Below, in pieces: positions 15,116-24,902 of a stretch of DNA of 41,484 nt. A model generated the notes under the pieces. That model had not been told where the DNA came from, ran no database searches, and saw nothing but the letters and a program-made list of their open reading frames with translations. Position 1 is the first letter of the stretch. Each line of letters begins with the position of its first letter. Source of the DNA: CADCWK01 sp964244115 (GTDB lineage: Bacteria; Chloroflexota; Chloroflexia; Thermomicrobiales; UBA6265); NCBI GenBank assembly GCA_964244115.1, contig CAXTHM010000031.1, forward strand, positions 1 to 41,484, read 5' to 3'. Position numbers and translations under genes: made by a program.

Positions 15116-17005
15116 ATGGCGGTCCCATCCCGGCCAACCCGTCCACCGACACCGCGTGCTGGTGGGCTGACTCCCCGGCCGGCCGACCGGCTCCCGCTCC
15201 TCATCGCCGGCATCGTCGTCGTGGTGGCGCTGGCCTTCGCCGGGACGCTGCTGGTCTCGGTGCTGCGCGGGTTCGACTCCGACGGCCCGCCGGGCACCCA
15301 GGTCGCCGCCCAGCAGCCGGCCGGTTCCGGGCCGCCGGTCGTGACCTCGACCGTGCCCGCCGGAGCGGGGAACGCGACGCCGGGCGCGGACGGCTCCGTC
15401 CCGGTGTCCGACGAGGGCGTGAGCGACTCGGGCCAGCCCTACGTCGTCTGCCTCGACGTCGGGCACGGCGGGATCGACTGGGGCTACACCCGCACCGACC
15501 CGGACACCGGCGAGCTGATCGCGAAGGAGAGCGACCTCAATCTCGAGATCGCGCAGGGGATCGAGCGTCGCCTCGAGACCCAGGGCGTCGAGGTCGTGCT
15601 GACCCGAACCGGCGACACACTGGTCAATCTCGCGGGCGAAGACGTCAACGGTGACGGCGAGCAGGCGGAGGACGGCGACGGTTCCGGCGAGATCGATTCG
15701 GCCGAGGATACCTACGACAACCTCGACGAGCTTCAGGCCCGGGTGAATGTCTGCAACGACGCCAACGCCGACCTGCTGATCTCGATCCACATCAACGGCG
15801 CGGAGAATACCGACCTACAAGGGTACGAGTCGTGGTGGGCGGAAGATCGACCGGACTCGGACGAGAGCAAATGGTTCGCGCAGGATGTCGTCGCGGAATT
15901 CGGCGAGCAGTTCGATGCCGCCGGCTTCACCGTCGAGTCCCGTGGCGCCCAGGATGACCGCGACACGGATATCCCGGCCGAGGACCTCCCGCCGGATGCC
16001 TTCGAGCATTACGTCGTCCTCAGTCCAGACAAACCCGAACGGGACTTCATCGGGAGCACGATGCCGGGAGCCGTGGTCGAATCGCTCTTCCTGTCCAACG
16101 ACGATGACTGGGCCGTACTGTCCGACCCAGCCGGGATCGATGCGATCGTGAACGCCTACGTCTCCTCGATCAACGCCTTCTTCACCGAGTATCCGGTCGA
16201 AGGCAAGCGGCTCTCGACCGGTGAGAGCCACAGCGGCCACCTCGCCGGGGAGCCCCTCGGCACGCCAGTGTCGGTCGCCACGCAGACCGTCGCCGTCGCG
16301 CCGACCGCGATCGCGATGGCGACCCCAGCCGTCTACCCGCGCCTGCCGCCGCCACCCGAGGTTGGCACCGAGTCCAGCTACCCCATCCAGACCGCCGATA
16401 CCGGTCGGGACGAGGTCGCGCTGACCTTCGACTGCGGCGCCGATCGGGGCAACACCGAGGCGATCCTGGATACGCTCGACGCGTACGGCATCAAGGGATC
16501 GTTCGGGATGACGGGACTCTGGGCGGAGGACAACCCGGACCTCGTCCTGCGAATGGCGCAGGAGGGACACATGATCTTCAACCACACCTACACGCACCAG
16601 TCCTTCACCGGGTTCTCGACCGACTCCGGCGACCCCGGCACGGACTTCCGGATCAACGAGATCGAGGAGACCGAGCAGGTCGTCGCGGAGATCACCGGCG
16701 GCTACGACATGAGACCCTATTGGCGCCCACCCTATGGCGACTACGGCCCGCAGACCCTGGCCGACATGGCCTCGGTCGGGTTCGGTATCACCGTGATGTG
16801 GACCGTCGACACGCTGGGCTGGAACGGCATGACCGGCTCACAGGTGCTGGAGCGGTGCCTCGACACCCTCCAGCCCGGCCAGATCGTCCTGATGCACGTC
16901 GGCGTGCAGGCACCCGGCGACTTCGAAGCCCTGCCCCAGTACATCGAGCAGGCCGAGGCCCAGGGCTACGCCTTCGTGACCGTCGATCAGCTCCTGCAGC
17001 CATAG
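15116..17005 (+). CDS. Membrane-anchored N-acetylmuramoyl-L-alanine amidase fused to a polysaccharide deacetylase
   Basis: The 629-residue protein has one N-terminal membrane segment (28-50) and a Pro/Thr linker. An Amidase_3 domain follows, with zinc ligands in LDVGHGG (His117), KESDLNLE (Glu138) and ISIHING (His225), and catalytic Glu322 in AVVESLF. After a Ser/Pro/Ala linker (about 368-425) comes a CE4 NodB domain: TFDCGAD (Asp439), HTYTH (His490/His494), RPPYGDYG, MWTVDTLGW and IVLMHVG. It should cleave the peptide from muramic acid and N-deacetylate the glycan outside the cell. An acidic insert with DVNGDG (177-182) and DGDGSGEIDS resembles a calcium loop. Divergent from the ABC exporter. 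Confidence 0.92.
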   Translation: MAVPSRPTRPPTPRAGGLTPRPADRLPLLIAGIVVVVALAFAGTLLVSVLRGFDSDGPPGTQVAAQQPAGSGPPVVTSTVPAGAGNATPGADGSVPVSDEGVSDSGQPYVVCLDVGHGGIDWGYTRTDPDTGELIAKESDLNLEIAQGIERRLETQGVEVVLTRTGDTLVNLAGEDVNGDGEQAEDGDGSGEIDSAEDTYDNLDELQARVNVCNDANADLLISIHINGAENTDLQGYESWWAEDRPDSDESKWFAQDVVAEFGEQFDAAGFTVESRGAQDDRDTDIPAEDLPPDAFEHYVVLSPDKPERDFIGSTMPGAVVESLFLSNDDDWAVLSDPAGIDAIVNAYVSSINAFFTEYPVEGKRLSTGESHSGHLAGEPLGTPVSVATQTVAVAPTAIAMATPAVYPRLPPPPEVGTESSYPIQTADTGRDEVALTFDCGADRGNTEAILDTLDAYGIKGSFGMTGLWAEDNPDLVLRMAQEGHMIFNHTYTHQSFTGFSTDSGDPGTDFRINEIEETEQVVAEITGGYDMRPYWRPPYGDYGPQTLADMASVGFGITVMWTVDTLGWNGMTGSQVLERCLDTLQPGQIVLMHVGVQAPGDFEALPQYIEQAEAQGYAFVTVDQLLQP

Positions 17006-17194
17006 CACCGGCCAACCCGGCGAAGGGCGCGGTCGTCCGCGTGACGCATCTCTGCGCCACTACCCATCTTCGTATCGACGGCGACGCCAAAATCCGGTAG
17101 CCTGCGAGGAGCAAACGCCACGCCACATGGCGGCGGACGTTCAAGGGCGGCACTGGGCATTCCACGGCGATCGGAAGGACGACGGAGAACGACG

Positions 17195-17407
17195 ATGAGC
17201 GAGATCTCGAAGCACTGGCGCATCTACCTGATCGGGATCGGCGCGGTCGCCTGCTGGAGCGGGATCACGTTCTACGGGATGGGTCTCTCCTACCGTGAGC
17301 CGCGATCGCTCGACACCAATCTCGGCCTCGCCTTCGCCATCGGCGGCCTGATCGTCCTGATCATCGGGATCCTGGCCTACATGCGCCGGCCCGAGAGCGA
17401 CCGGTAG
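17195..17407 (+). CDS. Small two-segment membrane protein, unknown function
   Basis: The 70-residue protein has two hydrophobic segments (about 9-29 and 43-62, LGLAFAIGGLIVLIIGILAY) joined by a short polar loop (YREPRSLDTN). A GGAGAA-rich leader precedes the ATG. A strong hairpin follows 37 bp after the stop, so it is probably monocistronic. I do not recognise a family. Confidence 0.65.
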   Translation: MSEISKHWRIYLIGIGAVACWSGITFYGMGLSYREPRSLDTNLGLAFAIGGLIVLIIGILAYMRRPESDR

Positions 17408-17443
17408 CGTCCGCACTCGATACGTCCATTTCCTGTAAGTGAG

Positions 17444-17477
17444 CGACGCCCCGGCCTATTCGTAGGCTGGGGCGTCG
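17444..17477 (+). terminator. UUCG-loop hairpin after the 70-residue membrane protein
   Basis: Arms CGACGCCCCGGCCTA and TAGGCTGGGGCGTCG pair over 15 positions (one G-T wobble) around a TTCG loop, a very stable tetraloop. There is no T-run. It probably ends the gene at 17195-17407 and may shield the neighbouring transposon. Confidence 0.7.
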
Positions 17478-17504
17478 TGGTTGGCGGTCCCGGCTAGATT
17501 GGTG

Positions 17505-17540
17505 GTCCCGGCCATAAATGGCCTGGCTGAAGGACGGCGC
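17505..17540 (+). repeat. Left REP-like hairpin repeat
   Basis: The 36-bp unit has an inner palindrome GGCCATAAATGGCC and an outer GTCC/GGAC pair. It is the inverted partner of 18314-18349, with a single mismatch in the loop. Confidence 0.8.
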
Positions 17541-17591
17541 TTCGCGCGGGTGAGGCCCGCATGGCTGTAAGTCGCGATTCGATTCCATCTG

Positions 17592-18020
17592 TCACCGATC
17601 GAGGTGTTCCTCCGCGTCGCGTTCGAGTTGATGGTTGAGGCGCGATTCGGCGTGGCGTTCGTTCTGGTTGGTGATGTACTCAATGATCTCCTGGAAATCA
17701 CGGCCGCTGAACGAGACGACGCCGTACTCACGCTGCCAGTCGAACCCGAGTTCGGCGAGTTCCGGTTCGCGCAGGCGCAACAGTCGCGATGATGCCCCTT
17801 TGAGTTGACCGATCACGCTCGCTGGCGCGTGCTTTGGGGGAATCGAGAGCGCAATGTGGATGTGGTCTGGCTGGACGGCGACCGCGTGGACCAGACACTC
17901 AAGATCACGCGCCTTGACCCGGATAGCCGCTTCGACGATGTTGGCCCGCTCGCCGACGAGCATCCACCGTCGGCCGGTTGTCGACCATACGGCGTGATGA
18001 TGAGACCGTCAGTACGGCAT
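17592..18020 (-). pseudogene. REP-associated tyrosine (Y1) transposase with a premature stop
   Basis: Reading from ATG 18020 gives MPY-stop-RSHHHAVWSTTGRRWM, then an open frame to 17592. The fourth codon is TGA where this family typically has Trp (TGG), so one G-to-A change explains the break. The rest looks intact: the HUH motif is DHIHIALSIP, and the catalytic tyrosine is most likely in the helix EIIEYITNQNERH. The total is 142 codons, a normal size. Translation could restart at ATG 17963 (MLVGERAN), but that product would lack the first beta strand. The protein nicks and joins single-stranded hairpin DNA. Confidence 0.8.
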
Positions 18021-18313
18021 TCCACCCCCAGTCTTTAGACCCGTTCCCATTCCCAGAAATCGCGCGTTGTCGACGATGAGTTGCGACAGCATGCTGGCAC
18101 GCCGTTCATCGGAGGTTGTCCCCGACTGACATCGGTACGTTCGTTCCTGTGAGCTGCATGACTGGGTTCCGGACCCATTTCCCCATCGAGACATGCGACA
18201 TTACTGGCGTTCGATGCGCAGCACCGTGCTCAGGGCGGACCATAAGGGAGGGGGACGAATCGTGAGGATTACGGCATCCGTTCCGGGATCACCCACATCG
18301 CCGTTTGCGCGCA

Positions 18314-18349
18314 GCGCCGTCCTTCAGCCAGGCCATTCATGGCCGGGAC
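18314..18349 (-). repeat. Right REP-like hairpin repeat
   Basis: The inverted partner of 17505-17540, with the inner palindrome GGCCATTCATGGCC. Both repeats point toward each other across the transposase gene. Confidence 0.8.
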
Positions 18350-18403
18350 GGGCGACCTGCTTCCCACCAGTTCGTTCCGCCCGACCTTTCCCGCGATCAA
18401 CCC

Positions 18404-19609
18404 TTACCGGGCGCCCAGCAGCCGGCTGATCCGCTCGACCGAGGTCCGGAGCGAGGCGTCATCGGTCGCGAAGGACAGGCGGAAGTGACCCTCGCCGGCC
18501 TGACCGAAGGCAACGCCGGGGACGACCGCGACGTAGACCTCCTGCAGGATCCGGTCGCTGATCTCCAGTGACGAGACGCCGGTCTCCCGCGCATCCACCA
18601 TCGCGTAGAACGCGCCCTCGGGCAGCGGGCAGCGCAGGCCCCGGATCGCGCTGAGCCCTTCGCTCACCATCCGCCGACGCCGGTCCCAGGCGGAGACCAT
18701 CTCGCCGATGAAGGCCTGGTCCCCGGTCAGGGCGGCCACCCCGCCGGCCTGGGCGAACGAGGTCGCGCAGGTGACGGAGTGGCTGTGGACCTTGGCGATC
18801 TGCTGGACGAAGGCGGCCGGCCCGGCGACGTAGCCCAGCCGCCAGCCGGTCATCGCGTACGCCTTGGAGAGGCCGTTGAAGGTCAGGGTCCGCTCGAACA
18901 TGCCCGGCAGCGTCGCGAGGCTGATGTGACGGTGGCCGTCGTAGACGATCTTCTCGTACATCTCGTCGGCGAAGACGAGCAGGTCGTGAGCGACCGCGAC
19001 CGCCGCGATCACGTCGTACTCCGCCTGCGTCGTCACCCGGCCGGTCGGGTTGTTCGGGGAGTTGAGCAGGATCGCCCGCGTCTTCGGCGTGATCGCCGCC
19101 TCCAGCTTGTCGCAGGTGATGGCAAAGCCGTCGTCGGCGTCGAGGGCGACAGGGACCGCTGTCCCGCCGGCCAGCTCGATCATCGGGACGTAGCTCACCC
19201 AGGCCGGCTCGAGGACGAGCATCTCGACGCCCGGCTCGATCAGCGTCAGCGCCGCCTGGAACAGCGCCGCCTTGGCACCGGGCGTGACGATGATCTCGGT
19301 CTGCCAGTCGTATCCCAGGCCGTTCTCGGTCTTGAGTTTCGCCGCGATCGCCTTCCGGAAGGCCGGCGTCCCGGCCGAGGCGACGTAGTGCGTGTCGCCG
19401 GCGTTCATCGCGTCGATCGCGGCCTGGCGGATGGGCAGCGGCGTGATGAAATCGGGGTCGCCGCCGCCGAGATCGATCACGTCCAGCCCCTCGGCCTTGA
19501 GCTGGCGGGCCCGGTCCGAGACGGCGAGCGTCGGCGACGGGGCCAACTCCCGGACCCGATCGACGAGGAAGCTGGCGGAACTGCGCTGGGTCTGCACGGG
19601 GTTCTCCAT
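18404..19609 (-). CDS. PLP-dependent class I/II aminotransferase
   Basis: This 401-residue fold-type I aminotransferase belongs to the aspartate-aminotransferase-like (I-gamma) group. Visible are DLGGGDPDF (46-54), YVASAGTPAFRKA (75-87), NSPNNPTGR (183-191), ADEMYEKIVYDG with the PLP-ring Asp215, NGLSKAYAMTGWRLGY with Schiff-base Lys249, and FRLSFA near the C-terminus carrying the carboxylate-binding Arg. It transfers amino groups between an amino acid and a keto acid; aspartate or another acidic or branched substrate is possible. It is a single gene with no neighbour that fixes the pathway. Confidence 0.93.
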   Translation of the reverse strand: MENPVQTQRSSASFLVDRVRELAPSPTLAVSDRARQLKAEGLDVIDLGGGDPDFITPLPIRQAAIDAMNAGDTHYVASAGTPAFRKAIAAKLKTENGLGYDWQTEIIVTPGAKAALFQAALTLIEPGVEMLVLEPAWVSYVPMIELAGGTAVPVALDADDGFAITCDKLEAAITPKTRAILLNSPNNPTGRVTTQAEYDVIAAVAVAHDLLVFADEMYEKIVYDGHRHISLATLPGMFERTLTFNGLSKAYAMTGWRLGYVAGPAAFVQQIAKVHSHSVTCATSFAQAGGVAALTGDQAFIGEMVSAWDRRRRMVSEGLSAIRGLRCPLPEGAFYAMVDARETGVSSLEISDRILQEVYVAVVPGVAFGQAGEGHFRLSFATDDASLRTSVERISRLLGAR

Positions 19610-19780
19610 CGTGGCGACGGTCCGGTTCGCGTCGCTTCGCGCCGGGTGCCTGTATGACGGGATTGTATGACGATCCGACGACCGGCGAAACGTAGCCCCG
19701 TCGGGGCCCGGTCAGAACGGTTCGGCATCCCGCTCGACGCGCTCGCGTTCCCGGAAGATCGCTGGACCGGAGCACAGAAC

Positions 19781-19813
19781 AGCCGGCGAACCCCGCTCTG
19801 GAGTTCGCCGGCT
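19781..19813 (-). terminator. Hairpin ending the yqjDEK-like operon
   Basis: AGCCGGCGAAC and GTTCGCCGGCT form a perfect 11-bp stem around an 11-base loop, 46 bp past the last stop of the minus-strand operon, followed on that strand by a T-containing stretch. Confidence 0.7.
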
Positions 19814-19858
19814 GCTCTCTCTTGTCCGGGGTCGAAGCGAGCGACCGAGCGGCGATGA

Positions 19859-20767
19859 CTACCGGATCGGCGTCGTAATCGTCGGTCGAGCGGGGACGGT
19901 CGTCGTAACCGCGGGCTTAGCCGGAGGAGCCGGAGCGGGCGTCGGGGACCCTCCGGTCTTCTGGCGCATCTGCTCGTCGAAGCCGGGCACCCGCTGCCGC
20001 ATCAATTCGGCGGCGTGACCGTTGGCCGACTTCATCAGGCGATCTGCCACCTGAGTCACCGTGTCCAGCAGACCGGTCTGCTGGACCATGCCGAGCAGGC
20101 CACTGGCTGCCTGCTGGCCCCCGGAACCCCCGGAACCCCCGGAGGAGTGAGACGACTGTGAGCCATTACCGCCGGAGGTGTGCTGATCCGCTCCGCTGTC
20201 GCCGTGATAGTGGTGGTGGTGGTGATTGCCACCGCCCGACCCGCCAAGCACGATGCCACCGATCAGGCCGGCGCCGACCGCGACCATGGGATGAGCGGTG
20301 ATCCACTCCTTCACACGGGACAGCGTCTCCGGCGCGGCCGAGGTCACGGACTCCGCGGCGGACTTCGCCTTGTCCGCGATGTCATGCGCGGCGCCCGCCG
20401 GGTCGGACACGGCACCCTGGACGGCGCTCTTCGCGTCCGAGGCGACGCTCTGAACCTTGCTCGACGCGTCGGAGGCGGCACTCTGGACCTTGCTCGACGC
20501 GTCGGAAGCGACGCTCTTCGCCTTGTCGGCGGCGCCGGCTGCCGCATCGCTGGCCTTGCTGGGGGCATCGGTGCCGGAACTTTGGCCACCACGGGTGTCG
20601 GCGTCCGGGCCAGGCGTCGAGCCGATTGCCATCTCCGTCGCGAACGTATCGGCGACCGGAGTCGGGGGAGCATCCATCGTCCCGCCGAGTGGCGAGGCGA
20701 GGAACTCGCTGCCGGGCAACGGGTGACGCCCGCCACTCCCGGACGCATTTCGTTGACCTGAATCCAT
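19859..20767 (-). CDS. Low-complexity membrane-associated protein with 11-residue amphipathic repeats
   Basis: ATG 20767 has AAGGAG eight bases upstream, giving 302 residues; GTG 20776 is a weaker alternative. Residues about 72-143 are Ala/Ser/Lys/Asp-rich with 11-residue units (SDASSKVQSAA, SDASSKVQSVA, SDAKSAVQGAV), as in LEA-type or apolipoprotein-like helices that lie on membranes. A DUF883/ElaB-like C-terminal anchor follows (HPMVAVGAGLIGGIVLGG), then a His-rich run (HHHHHYH), a Gly/Ser linker and a Pro/Thr tail. It is the last gene of the operon. A role in envelope or desiccation stress is inferred from composition and neighbours only. Confidence 0.72.
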   Translation of the reverse strand: MDSGQRNASGSGGRHPLPGSEFLASPLGGTMDAPPTPVADTFATEMAIGSTPGPDADTRGGQSSGTDAPSKASDAAAGAADKAKSVASDASSKVQSAASDASSKVQSVASDAKSAVQGAVSDPAGAAHDIADKAKSAAESVTSAAPETLSRVKEWITAHPMVAVGAGLIGGIVLGGSGGGNHHHHHYHGDSGADQHTSGGNGSQSSHSSGGSGGSGGQQAASGLLGMVQQTGLLDTVTQVADRLMKSANGHAAELMRQRVPGFDEQMRQKTGGSPTPAPAPPAKPAVTTTVPARPTITTPIR

Positions 20768-20857
20768 GACGAGCACTCCTTCTGGGACGACATGCTGACG
20801 GGTTGGACACCGAACGGGAGACGGCCAACCGGCCGCCGCCCCGTTCGATCCGTACCG

Positions 20858-21313
20858 CTACTTCTGCCCGACCGCTCCCTTGACCGACTTCGTCACCTCG
20901 GACAGCAGCGCGCTCCCGGCCGACGACAGGGTGTCGCTCAGACCGGATGACTTCGCCGACTGCATCAGCGAGGCCTGGAGGTGACCACCGAGGCTGGAGG
21001 ACGACCGCTGGCCGGAGTGACTACCGCCACCGCCGCCGGAGAGCCCGCCGCCGAGGAGGAAGCCGAGCAGCAACCCACCACCGACCGCGATCATCGGGTT
21101 CTGCTGGAGCTGGTACTTCACGTCGAAGACCTGCTTGACCTGCTCCTTGGCGTCCTCGACCTGGGAGAGAAGCTGTTCCTTGGTCTCGTCGACTTCGGAG
21201 CGGGCTTCACTGGTCACGTTCTGGACCCGGCTCTCGATCTCGGCGAGGCGTGCGGCCGCGTCGTCCCGGTGCTGGTCTAGCTCTTCACGGATCTGGCTTG
21301 CTGTTGGGCCCAT
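20858..21313 (-). CDS. DUF3618-like membrane-anchored helical protein
   Basis: The 151-residue protein begins with SQIREELDQHRDDAAARLAE, the DUF3618 pattern. A long charged helix follows (about 30-72, VDETKEQLLSQVEDAKEQVK), then one glycine-zipper membrane segment (NPMIAVGGGLLLGFLLGGG), then a Ser/Gly-rich tail. It overlaps the preceding holin-X-like gene by 37 bp, so translation is coupled. The architecture parallels YqjK/DUF3618 partners of YqjD and YqjE in other bacteria, where the set is tied to stationary-phase membrane association (family knowledge). Confidence 0.8.
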   Translation of the reverse strand: MGPTASQIREELDQHRDDAAARLAEIESRVQNVTSEARSEVDETKEQLLSQVEDAKEQVKQVFDVKYQLQQNPMIAVGGGLLLGFLLGGGLSGGGGGSHSGQRSSSSLGGHLQASLMQSAKSSGLSDTLSSAGSALLSEVTKSVKGAVGQK

Positions 21314-21726
21314 TCCTTGTCCTCCTGCAGTGAGTCGATCGTCTGGGTCGGCTTGAGCTTGTCGGCGCTGAGCTGCGACTTGCCGACCAGCGCGAGGATG
21401 ATCGCGATCAGGACGAGTGCGCCCCCGACGATCAGCGCGGCGGCCCAGCGAGGCATCCAGTCGTCGATGCGCTCCATGATCGTGTACATCAGGAAGACGA
21501 AGCCGATCAGCCCGATGATGGCGCCGGCGATCAGCATCCCGATGCCCTTGGCGGCGCTGCTCGCGCTCTCGGACAGCTCGGTCTTCGCGAGCAGGATCTC
21601 GCCGCGAACCAGCCCCTGGACGTCACCGACCATCCCGCTGATCAGCTCGCTGATCGTCTCGTTCTCGTGGCCGGTCCGCGGTCCGTTCGGCGACCCGCTG
21701 TTGACCGCCTCTTTGATTCGTTCCAT
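21277..21726 (-). CDS. YqjE / holin-X-like membrane protein
   Basis: The 149-residue protein starts with a helix (ISELISGMVGDVQGLVRGEI, then LAKTEL), the hallmark of the Phage_holin_3_6 / YqjE family. Two membrane segments follow (about 60-83 and 95-114). Despite the family name it is a chromosomal envelope protein with no phage genes nearby. It is the second gene of the operon, 49 bp after the first and overlapping the third. Confidence 0.82.
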   Translation of the reverse strand: MERIKEAVNSGSPNGPRTGHENETISELISGMVGDVQGLVRGEILLAKTELSESASSAAKGIGMLIAGAIIGLIGFVFLMYTIMERIDDWMPRWAAALIVGGALVLIAIILALVGKSQLSADKLKPTQTIDSLQEDKEWAQQQARSVKS

Positions 21727-21775
21727 AGGTCGCTCCTGTACGGTGAGTCCGGATCACCGATCCGGATCGGCGACG

Positions 21776-22168
21776 CTACCGGACGATCTTCGCCAGGATG
21801 AACCCGATCGCGACCGCGCCGATGACCGACTCGACTGGCTTGCTTCGGACGAACGCCTCGAGGTCGCTGATGATCTCGTTGGTGTCCTTGCCCTCGAAGT
21901 AGCTGGACGCCTGCTCGAGCCGATCGGCGACCATCGAGGCCTGGGCGGGAACCGGCCCATCACCTTCGGCCTGCTGACGGACCAGGTCGGCCGCCTTGCT
22001 CAGTCCGCCGGCCGCCTGATCCAGCCCCTGGTCGGCCTTGTCAGTCGCCTGACCGCGCAGTTCGGCGGCCTTCTCCTTGGCCTGGCCGAGCTTCTCCTGG
22101 GCCTGATCGGCCGCGGTGTTCAACTGATCGCTGGTCGATGTGGATGTGCTGGAACTACCAGTAGTCAT
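21776..22168 (-). CDS. DUF883 (ElaB/YqjD)-like tail-anchored protein
   Basis: ATG 22168 is preceded by AGAGGAGAG, giving 130 residues; an upstream in-frame start (22324) has no such site. The protein has a Ser/Thr-rich N-terminus, a helical Ala/Lys/Gln-rich middle (QAQEKLGQAKEKAAELRGQA) and a single C-terminal membrane segment (VESVIGAVAIGFILAKIVR), as in tail-anchored ElaB/YqjD proteins that tether ribosomes or other factors to the inner membrane. It is the first gene of the four-gene operon. Confidence 0.75.
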   Translation of the reverse strand: MTTGSSSTSTSTSDQLNTAADQAQEKLGQAKEKAAELRGQATDKADQGLDQAAGGLSKAADLVRQQAEGDGPVPAQASMVADRLEQASSYFEGKDTNEIISDLEAFVRSKPVESVIGAVAIGFILAKIVR

Positions 22169-22522
22169 CGTTCTCTCCTCTAAGGGGTCGGGGACATCGG
22201 AGGCCATCCTCCGACCGGATGACGCGGTTACGCAGCCCCGGTGCCATCGTTGAAGTCCACTGACGATGAACGGATTCAGTTTTTTCCGGCGATGTTGGTC
22301 AGTTGTAGCGGAGGGTGAAGACATCGAAAGATCGCCAGCGGGGATTGGTCATCGGGTTTCTGTCGCGAGCGCTCGACCGTTGACTGGCCCGGGTTCCCTC
22401 GTGGGTCAGTGCCGCATCTCTCGGTGATCGCGGTCCCCACGGCCGGACGTGGCACGGTCGCTCGAACGCCGTCCTGCGCGTGATCGGACACCGGGAAGCC
22501 CGATGGAAATGGCGACCCCGTG
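22169..22522. other. Divergent promoter region, no gene seen
   Basis: The 354 bases between the yqjD-like start and the CIRCE element hold no frame with a recognisable protein. They must contain the minus-strand promoter of the envelope operon. No clear -35/-10 pair could be assigned. Confidence 0.5.
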
Positions 22523-22549
22523 TTGGCACTCCCACTTGAAGAGTGCCAA
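22523..22549 (+). promoter_or_regulatory. CIRCE element (HrcA operator)
   Basis: TTGGCACTC-N9-GAGTGCCAA is a perfect 9-bp inverted repeat with a 9-base spacer, differing from the consensus TTAGCACTC-N9-GAGTGCTAA at one symmetrical position. HrcA binding here represses groESL until heat or misfolding titrates GroEL (established mechanism). hrcA itself is not in the window. Confidence 0.95.
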
Positions 22550-22564
22550 CCGGTCTGCTAGAAT
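22536..22564 (+). promoter_or_regulatory. groESL promoter inside and after CIRCE
   Basis: TTGAAG (22536-22541) and TAGAAT (22559-22564) are spaced by 17 bases. The -35 lies in the CIRCE spacer and right arm, so HrcA would block RNA polymerase directly. Confidence 0.8.
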
Positions 22565-22687
22565 CCTCTCTTGGTATGGACGAACCGAGAGCAACGCGCT
22601 CCGGAGCCAGGCACCACCGGCCCATTCCGGGTGTCGCATGTGCGCGCCCTGACACTGTGCGTCGCAATGACTTCAGGAGGTTTCAGA

Positions 22688-23002
22688 ATGGCTGAGACAG
22701 TCGATGTTTCGAGCAAGCTGCGCCCACTCGCGGACAAGCTGGTCATCAAGCCGGCCGGGCGTGAGGAGACCACCCGCGGTGGCATCATCGTCCCCGACAC
22801 CGCCAAGGAGAAGCCGCAGCGCGGGACCGTCGTCGCCGCCGGCGAGGGCCGCAAGGACGACGACGGGGAGCGCATCACGCTCGACGTCAAGGTCGGTGAC
22901 CACGTTCTGTTCGCCAAGTACGCCGGCACCGAGTTCAAGCTCGAGGATGAGGATCTGATCATCCTCTCCGAGAAGGACATCCTGGCCGTCATCACCGAGT
23001 AG
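22688..23002 (+). CDS. groES: Co-chaperonin GroES
   Basis: The 104-residue protein has the GroES pattern: LRPLADKLVIKP, the mobile loop EETTRGGIIVPDTAKEKPQ, GTVVAAGEG, VKVGDHVLFAKYAGTEFKL and EDEDLIILSEKDILAVI. AGGAGG lies seven bases before the ATG at 22688, which rules out the longer frame from 22571. It caps GroEL and is transcribed with it from the CIRCE-controlled promoter. The 126-bp spacer to groEL has no gene. Confidence 0.97.
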   Translation: MAETVDVSSKLRPLADKLVIKPAGREETTRGGIIVPDTAKEKPQRGTVVAAGEGRKDDDGERITLDVKVGDHVLFAKYAGTEFKLEDEDLIILSEKDILAVITE

Positions 23003-23128
23003 ACCGCCCGGACGCCGTTCGCATCCGGGCCGTTCCATGGCCTCGATGCTGGACAGCGCCCACGGTCGATCCGGCCCTGACCCGATCCGTACCCGGCAGT
23101 CCGCCGACCAGCCAACAGGAGCATCCAC

Positions 23129-24757
<1,629 letters not shown>

Positions 24758-24800
24758 TCCGGACCAGCGGGAAGTTAGGCTTCCAACTCGACTCCTCACA

Positions 24801-24843
24801 ACACCAGTGGGCCACGACGATCGTCGTGGCCCACTGGTGTTTT
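24801..24843 (+). terminator. Intrinsic terminator of groESL
   Basis: A perfect 20-bp palindrome arm pair (24801-24820 and 24821-24840) is followed by TTTT. It is the clearest intrinsic terminator in the window. Confidence 0.93.
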
Positions 24844-24902
24844 CAGGCCCATCGAACGCGTCCGACCGGAACCACTCGCCGTCGTGAAACCTGTCCGCCC
24901 GG

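Larger units (their letters stand above)
17505..18349 (-). mobile_element. RAYT-like element: transposase between inverted hairpin repeats
   Basis: A Y1 (IS200/REP-associated) transposase gene is bracketed by 36-bp inverted repeats (17505-17540 and 18314-18349) that match at 35 of 36 positions and each fold into a hairpin around GGCCAT-NN-ATGGCC. This is the arrangement of REP-associated tyrosine transposases with their flanking repeats. The outer limits of the element are not certain. About 290 bp between the transposase start and the right repeat contain no gene. Confidence 0.65.

Noticed and set aside
21277..21726. Holin-X family similarity as a sign of a prophage
   Set aside because: This family is chromosomal YqjE-like. 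There are no capsid, integrase, lysis or att features nearby, and the gene overlaps a DUF3618-like gene as in non-phage operons.
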